Source of the DNA: Bombus terrestris
Taxonomy: Eukaryota; Arthropoda; Insecta; Hymenoptera; Apidae
Direction of reading: 5' to 3'
NCBI RefSeq assembly: GCF_910591885.1
Contig: NW_025963591.1
Coordinates: forward strand, 372,001 to 436,000
Length of the DNA stretch: 64,000 nt
Positions 63,140 to 64,000 of this stretch are shown here, in pieces; the first letter of the stretch is position 1, and each line of letters begins with the position of its first letter. A program made the position numbers and the translations under genes. Below the pieces are notes generated by a model. It was not told where the DNA came from. It did not search any database and saw nothing but the letters and a program-made list of their open reading frames with translations.

Positions 63140-64000
63140 AACGTGGGACAACGTGGGACAACGTGGGACAACGTGGGACAACGTGGGACACCGTTGGACA
63201 TCGTTGGACAACGTGGGACAACGTGGGACAACGTGGGACAACGTGGGACAACGTGGGACACCGTTGGACACCGTGGGACACCGTTGGACACCGTTGGACA
63301 TCGTTGGACACCGTGGGACAACGTGGGACAACGTGGGACAACGTGGGACAACGTGGGACAACGTGGGACAACGTGGGACAACGTGGGACAACGTGGGACA
63401 ACGTGGGACAACGTGGGACATCGTGGGACAACGTGGGACAACGTGGGACAACGTGGGACAACGTGGGACAACGTGGGACACCGTTGGACAACGTGGGACA
63501 CCGTTGGACATCGTTGGACACCGTGGGACAACGTGGGACAACGTGGGACAACGTGGGACACCGTTGGACACCGTTGGACATCGTTGGACATCGTTGGACA
63601 TCGTGGGACACCGTTGGACATCGTTGGACACCGTTGGACATCGTTGGACACCGTGGGACACCGTTGGACAACGTGGGACAACGTGGGACAACGTGGGACA
63701 ACGTGGGACAACGTGGGACACCGTTGGACACCGTGGGACACCGTTGGACACCGTTGGACATCGTTGCACACCGTGGGACAACGTGGGACAACGTGGGACA
63801 CCGTTGGACACCGTGGGACACCGTTGGACATCGTTGGACACCGTGGGACAACGTGGGACAACGTGGGACAACGTGGGACACCGTTGGACACCGTGGGACA
63901 CCGTTGGACAACGTGGGACAACGTGGGACAACGTGGGACAACGTGGGACAACGTGGGACAACGTGGGACAACGTGGGACAACGTGGGACAACGTGGGACA
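63140..64000. repeat. Satellite running off the window end
   Basis: A runs and B/D/C groups, with atcgttgcac at 63760 (the fourth copy of that marker). The last base is the first base of a further unit, so the array continues. Confidence 0.9.

Larger units (their letters stand above)
1..64000. repeat. 10-bp satellite array filling the whole window
   Basis: Every base belongs to a tandem array of a 10-bp unit with consensus a-[a/c/t]-c-g-t-[g/t]-g-g-a-c. The commonest form is aacgtgggac (A); accgttggac (B), atcgttggac (C), accgtgggac (D) and atcgtgggac (E) make up most of the rest. The register never breaks except at 19261-19269, where one unit has 9 bp. GC content is about 60 percent, judged from unit composition. 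Each normal unit carries one CpG and one ACGT or CCGT/TCGT core. There is no unique sequence, mobile element or gene-like codon bias. Both ends are cut within the array. I infer eukaryotic satellite DNA (heterochromatic, possibly centromeric, subtelomeric or interstitial); the sequence does not say which. I do not recognise the family or species. Confidence 0.98.

Noticed and set aside
30768..63971. Minus-strand open frame of about 11,000 codons with a Cys-Pro-Thr-rich repeat
   Set aside because: The same arithmetic applies; three overlapping minus frames carry the same repeat. A giant structural or silk-like protein would not be open in all frames.
1..64000. CRISPR array
   Set aside because: The repeats are 10 bp and contiguous, without unique spacers of constant length and without a leader or cas genes.
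1..64000. Telomeric repeat
   Set aside because: The G-rich strand and short period are suggestive, but 64 kb of many unit types with higher-order structure does not fit a telomerase-templated tract, and no known telomere motif is seen.
1..64000. CENP-B box, which would mark a centromeric satellite
   Set aside because: I found no match to the core pattern TTCGNNNNANNCGGG; the only TTCG seen is a private unit near 19131 without the CGGG half.
1..64000. Pure assembly artefact
   Set aside because: Private substitutions, unit-number differences between duplicates and a hierarchical order are hard to produce by misassembly, although the exact copy number of the 4,060-bp and 1.7-kb tandems still depends on read support.

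Overview
This window holds no gene that I can support. From base 1 to base 64000 it is one uninterrupted satellite array built on a 10-bp unit. I count 6,400 consecutive units: 6,399 of exactly 10 bp, plus one of 9 bp at 19261-19269. The array begins at the first base and runs off the last, so this is an internal piece of a longer array. No unique sequence, transposon, RNA gene or promoter interrupts it. A tandem array of this size and monotony is typical of eukaryotic satellite heterochromatin, so I infer a eukaryotic chromosome; nothing here identifies the species.

Unit names used below: A = aacgtgggac (the most common), B = accgttggac, C = atcgttggac, D = accgtgggac, E = atcgtgggac, G = accgttgggc. 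Rarer marker units make the array readable: K = aacgtgggaa followed by accatggaac; T = aacgtaggac; V = accggtggac; X = cacgtgggac; H = accgttgaac; Y = atcgttggat; R = atcgtcggac; W = a cassette opening with actgttggac and closing with aacgtgggtc and H.

Markers recur at fixed spacings, so the array has a second and a third level of order: higher-order modules of about 180-1,280 bp and segmental duplications of about 1.7-4 kb. The clearest are a 4,060-bp tandem duplication (28510-32569 and 32570-36629), a roughly 1.7-kb tandem pair (about 40720-44170), a 3.15-kb offset pair (45690 and 48840), a 590-bp H-to-K module in seven near-equal copies, and a 2.65-kb block at about 14.5-17.2 kb that recurs at about 54.4-57.1 kb.

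Layout: 1-7110 A-rich with T, K, V and X markers; 7111-8080 an H block rich in B and C; 8081-14490 A-rich; 14491-19959 B/C-rich H-K modules; 19960-22749 W-type module; 22750-26229 A-rich; 26230-36629 B/C-rich, including the 4-kb duplication; 36630-44220 mostly A-rich; 44221-50709 W-type and B/C-rich; 50710-54219 A-rich; 54220-57050 H-K; 57051-59809 A-rich; 59810-64000 three consecutive H-K higher-order copies.

Very long open frames exist on both strands (up to about 33 kb), but they are an arithmetic by-product. The unit is 10 bp, 10 leaves remainder 1 on division by 3, and the unit contains no stop in any phase, so all three frames of a strand read the same decapeptide. I annotate no CDS.
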